A program made the position numbers and the translations under genes. This document shows, one piece after another, positions 8,619 through 17,245 of a DNA stretch of 40,488 nt. The notes under the pieces were generated by a model, which was not told where the DNA came from, did no database searches, and worked only from the letters and a program-made list of their open reading frames with translations. The DNA comes from DATAGF01 sp963813355. Lineage in GTDB: Bacteria > Actinomycetota > Thermoleophilia > Miltoncostaeales > Miltoncostaeaceae. The stretch's first letter is position 1. Every line of letters starts with the position of its first letter. The stretch covers positions 1 through 40,488 of the forward strand of contig CAWEYS010000034.1 in the NCBI GenBank assembly GCA_963813355.1, in the 5' to 3' direction.

Positions 8619-9450
8619 CCTCCCTCCTGGCCAACAGCGTGACGCTGACGACGCCGTACTTGGCGCAGGCCTCCAGGGCCCGCTCGGTGAGGAACTCGTA
8701 TGCGTTCTCGCGCACCTCCTCCATCCGCAGGCCGGTGGCCTCGATCGCCTCGAAGTAGCTGTCGCGCGGGATCGCGCCGCCGATGCACGCGGCCCACAAG
8801 TCAGTCTTGCGGCGCGTGCGCTCCACCAGCGGCCGCCCGCTGACGATGTCGGCGAGCGCCAGCCTGCCCCCCGGCTTCAACAGGCGGGCCGCCTCGGCGA
8901 GCGCCCGCCGCTTGTCCGGGGCGAGGTTGATCACCCCGTTCGAGACGACGCAGTCGGCGATCCCGTCCTCCAGCGGCACCTCCTCGATCCTGGCCTCCAC
9001 CAGCTCGACCTGGGAGAAGCCGTGGGCGTCGCGCAGCCGGCCGGCCTTCGCGAGCTGGGCCGCGGTCATGTCGACGCCGATCGCCCGGCCGGCGGGACCC
9101 ACCAGGACCGCCGCGCAGAACAGGTCCGTCCCTGATCCGCTTCCCAGGTCGACGACGCACTCGCCCTCGGCCAGCCCGGCGAGGTCGAGGTAGTGGCCCA
9201 CCCCCGCGAACGACTCGACCGCCTCCGGCGGGATGCGGTCGAGGAGGCCCGGGTCGTAGCCGAGGCCCTCGGCCAGCGGGCGCCCGGTGAGGAAGTGGAA
9301 CTCCCCGCCGGGGTTCTCGGCGACCTCCGTGTACATCTCCTTGATCGCGCGCTCGAGGTACTCCTCGTCGACCAGCTCGCGCGCGTCGAGCTGGGGCAGG
9401 ACGGCATCGCGCTCGACCTCCGCCCGCTCCTGGTCGGTCAGCTCTCTCAT
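8614..9450 (-). CDS. SAM-dependent methyltransferase, ArsM-like
   Basis: About 278 residues from the ATG at 9450, preceded by GGGGAG. Class I methyltransferase with SAM motif VVDLGSGSGTD, acidic motif IGVDMT, and VVSNGVINLAPDK then LLKPGGRLALAD. The pre-SAM text (LGYDPGLLDRIPPEAVESFAG) and AACIGGAIP resemble arsenite methyltransferases. Of the arsenic-binding cysteines of that family, the Cys in ADCVVSNG and in ACIGG are present, but the early Cys pair before the SAM domain is missing, so the substrate may not be arsenic. No ars genes are nearby. The frame extends to 9645 upstream, but this is repetitive Pro/Arg/Gly text without coding character. Confidence 0.85.
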   Translation of the reverse strand: MRELTDQERAEVERDAVLPQLDARELVDEEYLERAIKEMYTEVAENPGGEFHFLTGRPLAEGLGYDPGLLDRIPPEAVESFAGVGHYLDLAGLAEGECVVDLGSGSGTDLFCAAVLVGPAGRAIGVDMTAAQLAKAGRLRDAHGFSQVELVEARIEEVPLEDGIADCVVSNGVINLAPDKRRALAEAARLLKPGGRLALADIVSGRPLVERTRRKTDLWAACIGGAIPRDSYFEAIEATGLRMEEVRENAYEFLTERALEACAKYGVVSVTLLARRED

Positions 9451-9834
9451 CGCACTCCCCCTCGTCCGGCGGACGCTGGCGGCCGCGCGCCGCCCGGTCC
9501 CGCCGCGATCCTCCACCCCGGGGCCCCCCGGCGCCAGTCCGGGAGGCTCACCGCGCGGAGGTGCGGCGCCAGCGCCCCCTTCCGGGACTCGACGGAAGGC
9601 GAAGCGGCGCGGCGAGCGGGCCTGGAGATTGACGAACGCCATCACGGCCTCGGCTCAGGCTCTGGCCCGTGATCCTCGAACGCCCGCAGCGGCTTCACTC
9701 GAACGCGACCCATACGCCTCGGCAAGCATCCGCCCCTGGAATGGGCGGGGCAATGGGGCGCCGCGCCGCCGCTTTTTCGTAAAACCACCCGGGATTGTCG
9801 CCAGGCGGGGGGGCGCCGGGTTAGCATCGCGCCC
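9451..9834. other. Intergenic region, 384 bases, between divergent genes
   Basis: No gene seen. It contains an inverted repeat (ATCACGG around 9640 and CCGTGAT around 9670) and a promoter-like hexamer next to the downstream ATG. It should hold the promoters of the methyltransferase (minus) and of the protease fusion (plus). Confidence 0.6.
9822..9827 (+). promoter_or_regulatory. Putative -10 element for a leaderless transcript
   Basis: TAGCAT ends 7 bases before the ATG at 9835, so transcription would begin at or next to the start codon. No ribosome site is visible upstream of that ATG. Confidence 0.5.
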
Positions 9835-12002
9835 ATGTTGCGGGTCGCGTTGGTGGCTGCGGCGTTGCTGGCTGTGTTCTGCGCCTCGGCGCAGGCGCAG
9901 TCACCTCCCGTGCGGCTCGCCGCCCCCAGCGACTGTGTGAGCAACCCGAACTGCGTGCCCGGGTTCCGCCGCGTCTATCGCCTCGACCCCTCCGGCTCCC
10001 TGGTGAAATTGAAGGTCGCCGACGCCGGGATCGAGGCGCTCGACGACGGGCAGGCGGAGGTCGCGGTGGCGTTCTCCTCGAACCCGCTGCTCTCGCGCCC
10101 CGACCTCCTGGTGCTGCGCGACGACAAGCGCATGATCTCGCCGGACCACGTCGTCCCGGCCGTGCGCACGTCGCTGCTGAAGCGCTACGGCCCGGCGCTG
10201 CGGCGCCCGCTGAACGCCGCCTCCCGGCTGCTCTCGACGCTGCAGCTGCGCGCGCTCAACCAGCAGGTCATCGACGGCCGCCTGCCCGAGGCGGTCGGCG
10301 GCGACTTCATCGACGCCAACGGGCTCGGCGGCGACCGGCCGCGCCGCCGCGCCGGCCCGCGGATCGTCGTCGGCTTTCAGGACTTCGCCGAGAACGAGAC
10401 GCTCGCGTACATGTACGCCGCGGCGCTGCGCGGCGCGGGCTTCCGCGTGACCGTGCGCAGCGTCGGGGGGTTTCGCGCCCAGGCGGTCTCCGCGATGCGG
10501 CGCGGACGCATCGGGATGTGGCCCGGCTACTCGGGCTCGCTGCGCGGCTACCTCGGCGGCCGGTCGCTCGAGCGCGCGCTGGCCCGCATCGGCGCCCAGC
10601 CGCTCGCGCTCGCGCCGGCGCAGGACCGCAACAGCTTTGCCATGAAGCGGGACGTCGCGCAGGCGCTCGGATCAGCAAGCTGTCCGACCTGGCGCGGTTC
10701 TGGCCGAAGGTCGCCGCGTCCCGCACGAGGACGGAGCACGCGGCGCCCGACGCCCTCCAGGGCGAGCAGTGGGCTGTGGCGCCCAGCAGCGTGCTCAACC
10801 TGCCCGGCGCCTGGGAGCTCTCACAGGGCGCCGGCGTCACCGTCGCCGTGCTCGACAGCGGCACCAAGCTCGATCACCCGGACCTGGCGCCGAACACCTG
10901 GACGAACTCCGGCGAGGTCCCCGGCAATGGAGCCGACGACGACCAGAACGGCCTCGCCGACGACGTCCACGGCGTCGATCTGACGACCATGGCCGCCCGG
11001 CAGGACCTCTCGGACGGCTACGGCCACGGCACGCACGTCGCCGGCATCATCGCCGCGGCGGCCAACGGGCGCGGCGTGGTCGGCGTCGCGCCGAAGGCGA
11101 AGATCATGACGGTCAAGGTGCTCGACGCGAACGGCTCGGGCCTGACCGGCGCGGTCGCCGACGGCATCCGCTACGCCGCCGCCAACGGCGCGCGCATCAT
11201 CAACCTCAGCCTCCAGAGCTCCGTTCCCGACGCGCGCGTCAACGCCGCGATCGCGGCCGCGGCGGCCGCCAACGCGCTCGTCGTCGTGGCGGCCGGCAAC
11301 GATGGGCGCGACATCGACAGCCAGCCGGTCTACCCGGCGTCGGTCCCCGCGCCGAACCTCATCGGCGTCGCCGCGACCGCGCCGGATGACGGGCGTCGCA
11401 TCGCCTCCTTCTCCAACTTCGGCAGGCTCACCGTCCAGCTCGCCGCGCCCGGCGACGACATCCTCTCCACGTTCAACAACGGCGACTACGTCGCCGAGTC
11501 GGGCACCTCGATGGCCGCACCGATGGTCTCCGGCGTGGCCGCGCTGATGGCCAGCGCCAACCCTCGCCTCAGCGCGGCCGAGATGCGAGCGCTGCTGCTG
11601 CAGAACGCGACGAGCTCAAACGTGCAGGTCGCGGCCGGCTACGTCGATGCGCTGCGCTCGGTCCTCGCCGCGACGACTGCGGTCGGCTACGACACGACCC
11701 AGCGGCCGCAGCTGAAGGTGCTCCAGGCAGCGACCAAGGGCGGGCGCACGCGAATCCAGGTCGCGGTGCTCGGGTCGGTGACCGCGATCAAGCGCTACGT
11801 GGTGAGCCTCGACGGCAAGCGCGCGGCGAGGCTGGCCGCGCGGAGCTCGCCGTTCAACGTGACGCTGGCGAAGCGCGGGCAGCGCGTGCGGGTCCAAGCG
11901 CTCGACGCGTCCGGGCGCTCCCTGGCCAGCGCACAGCGAAAGGTGAGCGCGCTGACCTCCGGCAAGAGCGGCTCGTCGAGCGGAGGCAGGGTGGGGGCAT
12001 GA
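9835..12002 (+). CDS. Secreted fusion: circularly permuted OpuAC-type solute-binding domain plus subtilisin-like (S8) protease, one frameshift
   Basis: With one base restored at about 10668-10671 (after DVAQALG, before ISKLSDLA) this is a single protein of about 722 residues. A signal peptide with AQA-QS cleavage (near residue 21) leads into the C-terminal half of an OpuAC/ProX domain (SDCVSNPNCVPGFRRVYRL ... VLRDDKRMISP ... LNQQVIDG). The N-terminal half of the same domain follows (RIVVGFQDFAENETLAYMYA ... GMWPGYSGSLRGYL ... FAMKRDVAQALG-ISKLSDLA), so the two halves are swapped. A subtilase domain then shows VAVLDSG (Asp near 341), GHGTHVAG (His near 401), AAGNDG and GTSMAAP (Ser near 559), followed by a C-terminal beta-rich tail. 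The protease has no signal peptide of its own, and the frameshift lies inside the binding domain, not at the junction, so the fusion looks real. Its TGA overlaps the next ATG. Confidence 0.8.
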
Positions 12003-12811
12003 GGTGGGCCGCGCTCCTGGTCGCGCTCTTGGTCGCAGTCGTGGTCGCGGCGCTCACGGCCGCGGCCCCGGCGCGCGCGGCGCCGCCCATCACGATGAGC
12101 GGCGCGGTCGTGACGCGGTCGCTGGTCGCCGACCTCGCCTACTTCTACCGCCACGCGGTCAACGACCCGCCCCGCTTCTCGCTGGTCGGCGGCGTCAGCC
12201 AGAGCGGGATCGCCGACGCCGAGCGGGGGATCGTCGACGCCGGCATGGTCGCGCGAAACCTGATCCCCGGCGACCCGGCCGACCTCGTGCTGACGCCGGT
12301 CGCGCTCAGCGGGGTGTGTGTGGTGACCAACCGCGCCAACCCCGTACCCGCCATCACGCGCGCACAGATCCAGGACATCCTCGCCGCGCGCGCGACGGGC
12401 TGGAGCCAGATCCCGGGCTCGCCGCGCACCGACCCGATCGTCCTGGTCGGCCTCGGCCCGACGAGCGGCACCGGGGCGCTGCTCCGGGAGGTGTTCGTCG
12501 ATGTCGGCACCCCGCTGGTCGCCCGCGTCGTCACGCTCGCCACCGAGACCCAGGTGCGCGACTACGTCGCGCAGACGCCGGCCGCGCTCGCCCTCCTCGA
12601 CCAGGCGCTCGTCGGCCCCCTGCATGTGGCGGCCTACGAGGGGGTCGGCTGCTCGCGGGCGACCATCAGGAACGGCACGTACCCGGCGGTGCGCCCCCTC
12701 GGCGTCGTCACACGGGGCAAGCCGCGCGGCGCGCTCGCCCGCTTCCTGCGCTGGGCGAGGAGCAGCGCCAAGGCGCGCCAGGTGATCAGGACGCGGTACC
12801 TGCCCCTCTGA
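11999..12811 (+). CDS. Secreted PstS-like phosphate/anion-binding protein
   Basis: 270 residues: signal peptide (hydrophobic core after MRWAALL, AXA site near ARAAPP) and a PBP-like domain of the PstS type. Visible are an early ITMSGAVVTRSL, SQSGIADAERGIVDAGMVAR, ITRAQIQDILAARATGW and the ligand-loop-like GPTSGTGALL, then PRGALARFLRWARSSAKARQV near the end. Canonical PstS proteins deliver phosphate to the Pst importer, but no permease or ATPase gene is nearby. The ATG overlaps the stop of the protease fusion (ATGA), so both proteins are expected to be made together and exported. The ligand is not certain. Confidence 0.8.
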   Translation: MRWAALLVALLVAVVVAALTAAAPARAAPPITMSGAVVTRSLVADLAYFYRHAVNDPPRFSLVGGVSQSGIADAERGIVDAGMVARNLIPGDPADLVLTPVALSGVCVVTNRANPVPAITRAQIQDILAARATGWSQIPGSPRTDPIVLVGLGPTSGTGALLREVFVDVGTPLVARVVTLATETQVRDYVAQTPAALALLDQALVGPLHVAAYEGVGCSRATIRNGTYPAVRPLGVVTRGKPRGALARFLRWARSSAKARQVIRTRYLPL

Positions 12812-12910
12812 ACGCGCCTCGGACGGGACGGCGCGCCCGGCCTCCCGCGCGCGCACCGACGCGCCAGACGGAACGCCTCCCTCGAACGCGGGGCGGTTCA
12901 GCCTGGCCGT

Positions 12911-13376
12911 TCAGCCCGGCGCGCCGTCAAGCCGCTCGGCGAGTTCGACGATCAGGCCTTCGGGTCCGCGGACGTAGCAGAGGAGGAACGTGTTCTCGAA
13001 GTCGACGATCTCCCCGACCGTGTCCCAGCCGGCCTCTCGGACGCGGTCGACGACGCCGCGCACGTCGTCGACTTTGAAGGCGACGTGCCGGAGCCCAGGA
13101 CGGTTCGCGGCCGGGGCCGGCTCCTGAGCGCCGGCGGAAGGTGAGTGGAAGCGCACCACCTCGAACATGTCGCTGCCGTCGGGGGCGCGAGCCATCACGG
13201 TCTCGACCGTCACGTTGTCGAGACCGATGATCTGATCGATCCACTCGCCGCTGAACACCCCGGGCTCGCCGCAGTCGAAGCCGAGCAGCGCAAGAAACCG
13301 GACTGTCTGGTCGAGGTCCTCGACGACAAGGCCGATGTGGACGAAGTTGGTGACGCCGGGGCGATGCGCTGTCCAT
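12911..13376 (-). CDS. Glyoxalase/VOC-family protein, one frameshift
   Basis: A vicinal-oxygen-chelate fold protein of about 154 residues. Beta-alpha-beta units are seen as TNFVHIGLVVEDLDQTVRFL, then RHVAFKVDDVRGVVDRVREAG and a last strand with GPEGLIVELAE carrying the metal-ligand Glu. The ATG at 13376 (MDSASP) and the conserved body are in different frames; reducing a run of four C to three near 13357 joins them. It lies downstream of the HAD phosphatase on the same strand. Substrate unknown; relatives include dioxygenases, epimerases and lyases. Confidence 0.8.
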
Positions 13377-13493
13377 TGAGGTCAAACGACTCGCTCGAGA
13401 TCGCCGGGCTGCCGGAGTCGTGAGGATATCGGCCGCGCGCGACGATGGTTCTGCGCCGCTACGGCCCTGACGATCCGGCCGATCCCGCGACGC

Positions 13494-14234
13494 CTACGAG
13501 ACGAGCGCCGCGAGGTCGGGCGCCACGGCGTCGGGCGCGGGCTGGAGACCATCCAGCTCCCGCTCGCCCGTGACACCGCTGAGGACGAGCGCGAACCGGG
13601 CGTCGAGGGCCCGGGCGAGCGCGCCGTCCGTGGACGGCCGGTCCCCCACCACGGTCGTGACGGGCCCGATCCGCTCCGCGACGAGCCGTCGCATGGGCGC
13701 GTGGGGTTTCCCCGCGACCTCGGCGCGCGCGCCGGACGCGTAGGCCACCGCCGCCAGGAGGGCGCCGGCGCCAGGGAGCAGACCCTCCGGCGTCGGGAAG
13801 GTCGCGTCCTCGTTCGTGCCGATGAGCCGCGCCCCCCGCCGCACCGCATCGGCGGCGCGGGCAAGGCGCGAGAAGTCGAACTCGCGATGCCATCCGACCA
13901 CGACGGCATCGGCGGGCCCCGCCTCCACCATCCGCACGCCGCGGGCGCCGAGCGCCTCGCGCACCCCGGGGCCGGCGCAGGCGAGCGCGGTGGACCCCGG
14001 CTCGAGCAGCGTCGCCGCCGCCTGTGCGGAGGTGAGGAGGTCCTCGGCGGCGGCCGGGACGCCCATCCCCTCGAGCTTGGCGAGGTGCTCGGAGATGGTC
14101 GGGGCGGCGTTGTTGGTCAGGAAGACCACGCGGTCGCGGCGCGCCCGGAGGCGCGCGACCGCGTCGGCCGCGCCCGGGATCGGCATCGCCCCGCGCCAGA
14201 GGACGCCGTCGAGGTCAAGGGCCCACGTCTCCAC
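13494..14234 (-). CDS. HAD-superfamily class IIA phosphatase (NagD/phosphoglycolate phosphatase-like)
   Basis: 246 residues from a GTG. All four HAD motifs are visible: DLDGVLWRG at residues 7-15 (nucleophile Asp and acid/base Asp), FLTNNAAPT (motif II), the Lys in AGKPHAPM (motif III) and VVGDRPSTDGALA (motif IV). The cap sequence between motifs II and III fits class IIA. Likely dephosphorylates small phosphorylated metabolites or nucleotides in the cytoplasm; exact substrate not readable. Followed on the same strand by the VOC gene. Confidence 0.88.
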   Translation of the reverse strand: METWALDLDGVLWRGAMPIPGAADAVARLRARRDRVVFLTNNAAPTISEHLAKLEGMGVPAAAEDLLTSAQAAATLLEPGSTALACAGPGVREALGARGVRMVEAGPADAVVVGWHREFDFSRLARAADAVRRGARLIGTNEDATFPTPEGLLPGAGALLAAVAYASGARAEVAGKPHAPMRRLVAERIGPVTTVVGDRPSTDGALARALDARFALVLSGVTGERELDGLQPAPDAVAPDLAALVS

Positions 14235-14304
14235 GGCGGCAGTCTCCCACCCGCGGCGATGCCTTCAGGCGGGCAGTGCACGGAGACCCTTCGGCGCGGC
14301 CCCC

Positions 14305-14424
14305 TCAGGCCGGCTTCTGGGCGACCATCTCCATGCTGCTGCGCCAGAAGGCGTGGCCTTCGCCGACGTCGAGGATTTCGACGTACGACGCGCCCCGGTC
14401 TACGGCGAGAGGCGCCCGGGGCCG
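14305..14424 (-). pseudogene. Coding-like remnant downstream of an in-frame TGA
   Basis: Immediately after the TGA of the 14425-15294 gene, the same frame stays open for about 39 codons with strong G/C third positions, reading ...RGASYVEILDVGEGHAF... and MVAQKPA before its own stop. It has no start codon. It may be the tail of a deleted gene, a readthrough extension or a frameshifted small gene. I do not recognise it. Confidence 0.35.
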
Positions 14425-15294
14425 TCAGGCCCCGGCGGGGACCACCTGCCGGGCGAGCCGGGCGAGCGTGCGGGGCGGCGGCGTCCAGTCGGAGGCCTGC
14501 GCCGGGTCCCAGGCGTAGGCGGGGATGTCCCCGACGAGCAGCCCCGCGACCTCGGGCTGGCCCAGCTCCTGCGCCGACCAGTCGTAGAGCGCCCGCAGCC
14601 GCGGCTGGATGATCCCGTAGTCGAGCAGTCGCCCGAACCCGTTCTCGTCGGCGACGAAGGGGGCCACGTCGTCGCCCAGGGGGTAGCTGTTCGGCAGCAC
14701 CCGCGACAGCGACAGGAAGATGCCGGTCGTGCCGACCCGGGGGTCGCCCAGCACCGGCGCCACCGGCGACAGCCATCCGAGCGCGAGCCGGGGCGCCGCG
14801 ACGAGGGCGTGGGCGTAGAGCACGCGGAGGAGCACGACGTTGATGAAGAACCGCTCGACTCGGCCCTCCCGCGCGGCCAGGTCGCCGTTGGCGAGGTAGG
14901 CGCGGACGATTGAGACGTTGTGGGCGCGGTACCAGCGCGCCGCCGACGGGCGGCGGATGAAGTCGAGGACGGCCTCCACCGCGGGCGAGGAGGCGCCGCC
15001 CGGCGCCCCCGCCACGAGGTGGCGGGACTCGGCGATGTCCCGCAGGACCGCCTCGTTGAGGGCGCGCCACCACTGGCTGCCGGGGCGCGGCACCCCGGCC
15101 GGCTCGAGCAGGCCCCGGCGCAGCTGCCAGCGCATGAACGCCGTCATCGCCCGCCGGTAGGGCAGGTGCCGCGAGCCTGGGAGCCGGCTCTCGTAGAGCG
15201 CCCGCATCAGCCGGAGCCGCCCGGCCGGATCGTCGCGTACGCCGGCCACCGCGGCGTCGGCGAGCTGCGCTGCGGACGCGCGCGGCGGGGTCAC
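14425..15294 (-). CDS. Hypothetical protein of 289 residues
   Basis: A soluble, largely helical protein starting at a GTG. Conserved-looking blocks include ALYESRLPGSRHLPYRRAM, MRWQLRRGLLEP, RPGSQWWRALNEAVLRD, RWYRAHNVSIVRAYL, FFINVVLLRVLYAHALV and LSRVLPNSYPL. The many Arg/Trp pairs and the absence of a signal peptide suggest a cytoplasmic protein. It lies 10 bases downstream of the small basic protein gene and is probably co-transcribed with it. I do not recognise a family. Confidence 0.7.
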   Translation of the reverse strand: MTPPRASAAQLADAAVAGVRDDPAGRLRLMRALYESRLPGSRHLPYRRAMTAFMRWQLRRGLLEPAGVPRPGSQWWRALNEAVLRDIAESRHLVAGAPGGASSPAVEAVLDFIRRPSAARWYRAHNVSIVRAYLANGDLAAREGRVERFFINVVLLRVLYAHALVAAPRLALGWLSPVAPVLGDPRVGTTGIFLSLSRVLPNSYPLGDDVAPFVADENGFGRLLDYGIIQPRLRALYDWSAQELGQPEVAGLLVGDIPAYAWDPAQASDWTPPPRTLARLARQVVPAGA

Positions 15295-15304
15295 GCGCGC
15301 CAGC

Positions 15305-15564
15305 CTACCGCCGCCGGCGCGCTCTCCGCCTCAACGCGGCCCGTCGGCGGCGGCCCGCCTGCGCGGCGATCGACCGCAGCTCGAGCGCCGCCCGCTCGCG
15401 CTCGGCGCCGAGGCGCTCGTGGTCGGGGGCCGCCTTGCGGCTCGCGGTGAGCGCCTTTCGCACCGCCGGCGGCGTGGATGCTCCGAGGTACGGGGGCTCG
15501 TGCGGCGCGCGGGGCCGCGGACGGTGGAGACGAGGTACGGGGCCGGTTCGGTTTCACGGGCCAT
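15305..15564 (-). CDS. Small basic protein, frameshifted
   Basis: About 86 residues when read in two frames. It starts MARETEPAPYLVSTVRGPA from the ATG at 15564 (AAGGACG upstream as ribosome site). After a frame change near 15490-15505 it continues PHEPPYLGASTPPAVRKALTA, a charged helix (DHERLGAERERAALELRSIA) and a polyarginine C terminus. The basic tail suggests contact with nucleic acid or ribosomes; this is inference. The repeat element copy 1 begins 10 bases upstream of its ATG. Confidence 0.5.
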
Positions 15565-15574
15565 CAGGGCGTCC

Positions 15575-15895
15575 TTTCAGCACTGAAAACTGCTCGCTGC
15601 GGGAGTTGCCGCGCCGCGCGGATTGACGGCGCGGGAGCGGTCGGGGAAGGTCACGGCGACTCTCTTCAGCGGGTCTGACCGAGGAGAGTCCTGGCGCAGC
15701 TGAGCGAGGGGGCTCGTCCTCCTCATCGGCGACCCGGTGTCGGGACAACGGCCGCGAGGTCGATGCCTCGGTCGCCGGGCAGGGCCAGTCGCCGAGCCGC
15801 AAGGCGAGGCGGTGACCGGCACGAGGCGGGGCCGGTGATACCGGCCCCGCCTCACTGCCCGGGCTAGAGCCCCCGCTCCAGCTCGCGTTCGATGC
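15575..15895. repeat. Structured repeat element, copy 1 (direct repeat)
   Basis: About 320 bases repeated at 16327-16652 in the same orientation. The 260-base core 15591-15850 differs from copy 2 at only two positions (15671 G/C and 15697 C/T). It begins with the palindrome TTTCAG-CA-CTGAAA (15575-15588). Perfect stems follow: CCGCGCCG/CGGCGCGG (15609-15616 with 15627-15634), GACTCTC/GAGAGTC (15658-15664 with 15684-15690) and a 14-base stem at 15823-15836 with 15840-15853. The last is a short GGGCT/AGCCC hairpin (15861-15872). This fits a structured RNA or a small non-autonomous mobile element. No known RNA family is recognised. Confidence 0.8.
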
Positions 15896-16326
15896 GGCAG
15901 GCCTCGGACTGCCGGCCCCCCGATCCGAGGTGATGGGACTCGGGTCGTCTCGCGTCGAGCGCTCGACCCTCGCCGGGTCCATGCCAGATCGGACGTGCCG
16001 CTACGCCCCGAGCAGACGGTACGCCACCGGCACCGGGGCAGCGCGCGGCCGACAATCCGCGCGAGCCGGCGAGCGCCGATCACGCTTGGCGCGGGGAAGA
16101 GCGCGGTGGGCCGCGTCCGTCGCTGGCACCGCCGGCTGTGGGAGTCGGCGTCCGGGCCTAGGCGGAGTGCACCTCACCGCCGCCGGCCGCGAGCGCGCCT
16201 CCTTGTAGGGACGGGCGGCGGACAATCGCCCTCTCCGCGAGTCGGCGGACTGCCTATGGTTGACGCCGCGTCAAGGCGACGGGTAGGACTCGTGCCTCGA
16301 AGTGAGTTCCTTCGGCGCGCTGGCCG
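15896..16326. other. Spacer between the two repeat copies
   Basis: About 430 bases with stop-interrupted or Arg/Pro-rich frames only, and no start codon with a sensible ribosome site. I see no gene. A plus-strand promoter-like sequence is present at its right end and listed separately. Confidence 0.55.
16260..16289 (+). promoter_or_regulatory. Putative promoter reading into repeat copy 2
   Basis: TTGACG (16260-16265), an 18-base spacer, then TAGGAC (16284-16289), about 40 bases before copy 2. It would transcribe the element as a plus-strand RNA, possibly continuing into the gene at 16649. Copy 1 has no obvious equivalent. Confidence 0.4.
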
Positions 16327-16652
16327 TTTTCAGCGGTGAAAAATGCTCGCTGCGGGAGTTGCCGCGCCGCGCGGATTGACGGCGCGGGAGCGGTCGGGGA
16401 AGGTCACGGCGACTCTCTTCAGCCGGTCTGACCGAGGAGAGTCCTGGCGTAGCTGAGCGAGGGGGCTCGTCCTCCTCATCGGCGACCCGGTGTCGGGACA
16501 ACGGCCGCGAGGTCGATGCCTCGGTCGCCGGGCAGGGCCAGTCGCCGAGCCGCAAGGCGAGGCGGTGACCGGCACGAGGCGGGGCCGGTGATACCGGCCC
16601 CGCCCCACTGCTCGGGGCGAGAGCCCCTTCTCCAGCCCTTCGCGTTCGATGC
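16327..16652. repeat. Structured repeat element, copy 2 (direct repeat)
   Basis: Second copy, offset by exactly 753 bases through the core. It opens with TTTTCA-GCGG-TGAAAA and keeps all stems of copy 1. Its terminal hairpin is GGGGC-GAGA-GCCCC (16614-16627) followed by TTCTCC. The corresponding hairpin in copy 1 has different bases but still pairs, which suggests the fold is maintained. The copy ends at the ATG of the membrane protein gene at 16649. Confidence 0.8.
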
Positions 16653-17095
16653 CGCACGAGGGGTTGTCGGGCGACTCGCGGCCGTGGGACGGTGCAGACG
16701 TGCGACGGCCGGATGAGACGCCAGCCTCCACCCCCGACGGGCCCCCCGGCCCGTGGTTCACGAGCAGGAGAGCCCGGATACGCGTCGAGGCCATCGTCGC
16801 GGGGGTGAGCCTTTTCATCCTGGTCGGACCGCTCACCCTGGCGTGGGACCGCGCGCCCGAGAGGCTGCTCGTCCCGTTCGCCATCGCGGCGGCCAGCGGG
16901 CTGGTGCTCTCGTGCATCGCCCTCTTCCGGGAGATCGTCGAGCCCCGGCGCGTCCTGAGAGACGGTGCGCCCTGGCACGAACAGTTCGTCCCGCACGCCG
17001 GAGAGGAGGAGGACGAGAACGAAAAGGCCGTCGCGCGACTCGTGTCCGGGAAGGGAATCGCTCCCCCACCGGGAGGGCCGGGCGAGCCCCGATAG
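16649..17095 (+). CDS. Small hypothetical membrane protein
   Basis: 148 residues: a polar N terminus, two hydrophobic segments (about residues 52-67, VGVSLFILVGPLTLAW-like, and 75-93, LVPFAIAAASGLVLSCIAL), and an acidic C-terminal tail with GEEEDENEK. The ATG lies at the edge of repeat copy 2, so the true start could be a later in-frame codon. Followed by a gap with a GGGCGCGCGCGCCC palindrome. No family recognised. Confidence 0.55.
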   Translation: MPHEGLSGDSRPWDGADVRRPDETPASTPDGPPGPWFTSRRARIRVEAIVAGVSLFILVGPLTLAWDRAPERLLVPFAIAAASGLVLSCIALFREIVEPRRVLRDGAPWHEQFVPHAGEEEDENEKAVARLVSGKGIAPPPGGPGEPR

Positions 17096-17245
17096 CGCGC
17101 GTTACTCATTCGCGGACCCTCCCCCTGGTCGACGAGGGGTCCCCGCCCGGGCGCGCGCGCCCGCAGGACGGAGCGCGAGCCGTTCACGTTTCCCGCTCCG
17201 AGACGGGCTAGGCGCCATCGGTGCTACCGGGGTACCGTTGCCTCC

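Noticed and set aside
8614..9450. Arsenic resistance operon
   Set aside because: Only an ArsM-like methyltransferase lacking part of the cysteine set is present; the ArsA-like genes at 23272-25385 belong to the Get3-like type and no arsR, arsB or arsC was seen.
14422..14430. Selenocysteine codon at the TGA after the 289-aa protein
   Set aside because: No SECIS-like hairpin was evident and the surrounding protein is not a selenoprotein family.
15591..15850. Repeat element as RNase P RNA, tmRNA, SRP RNA or a known riboswitch (c-di-GMP, cobalamin, SAH)
   Set aside because: The invariant cores of these RNAs could not be found on either strand, and the element occurs twice within 1 kb.
15577..16083. 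Minus-strand open frames through the repeat (ending in AASSFQC-like text) as genes
   Set aside because: No ribosome site, Arg/Pro-rich composition, and the ends differ between copies at the supposed C terminus while the DNA stems are preserved.
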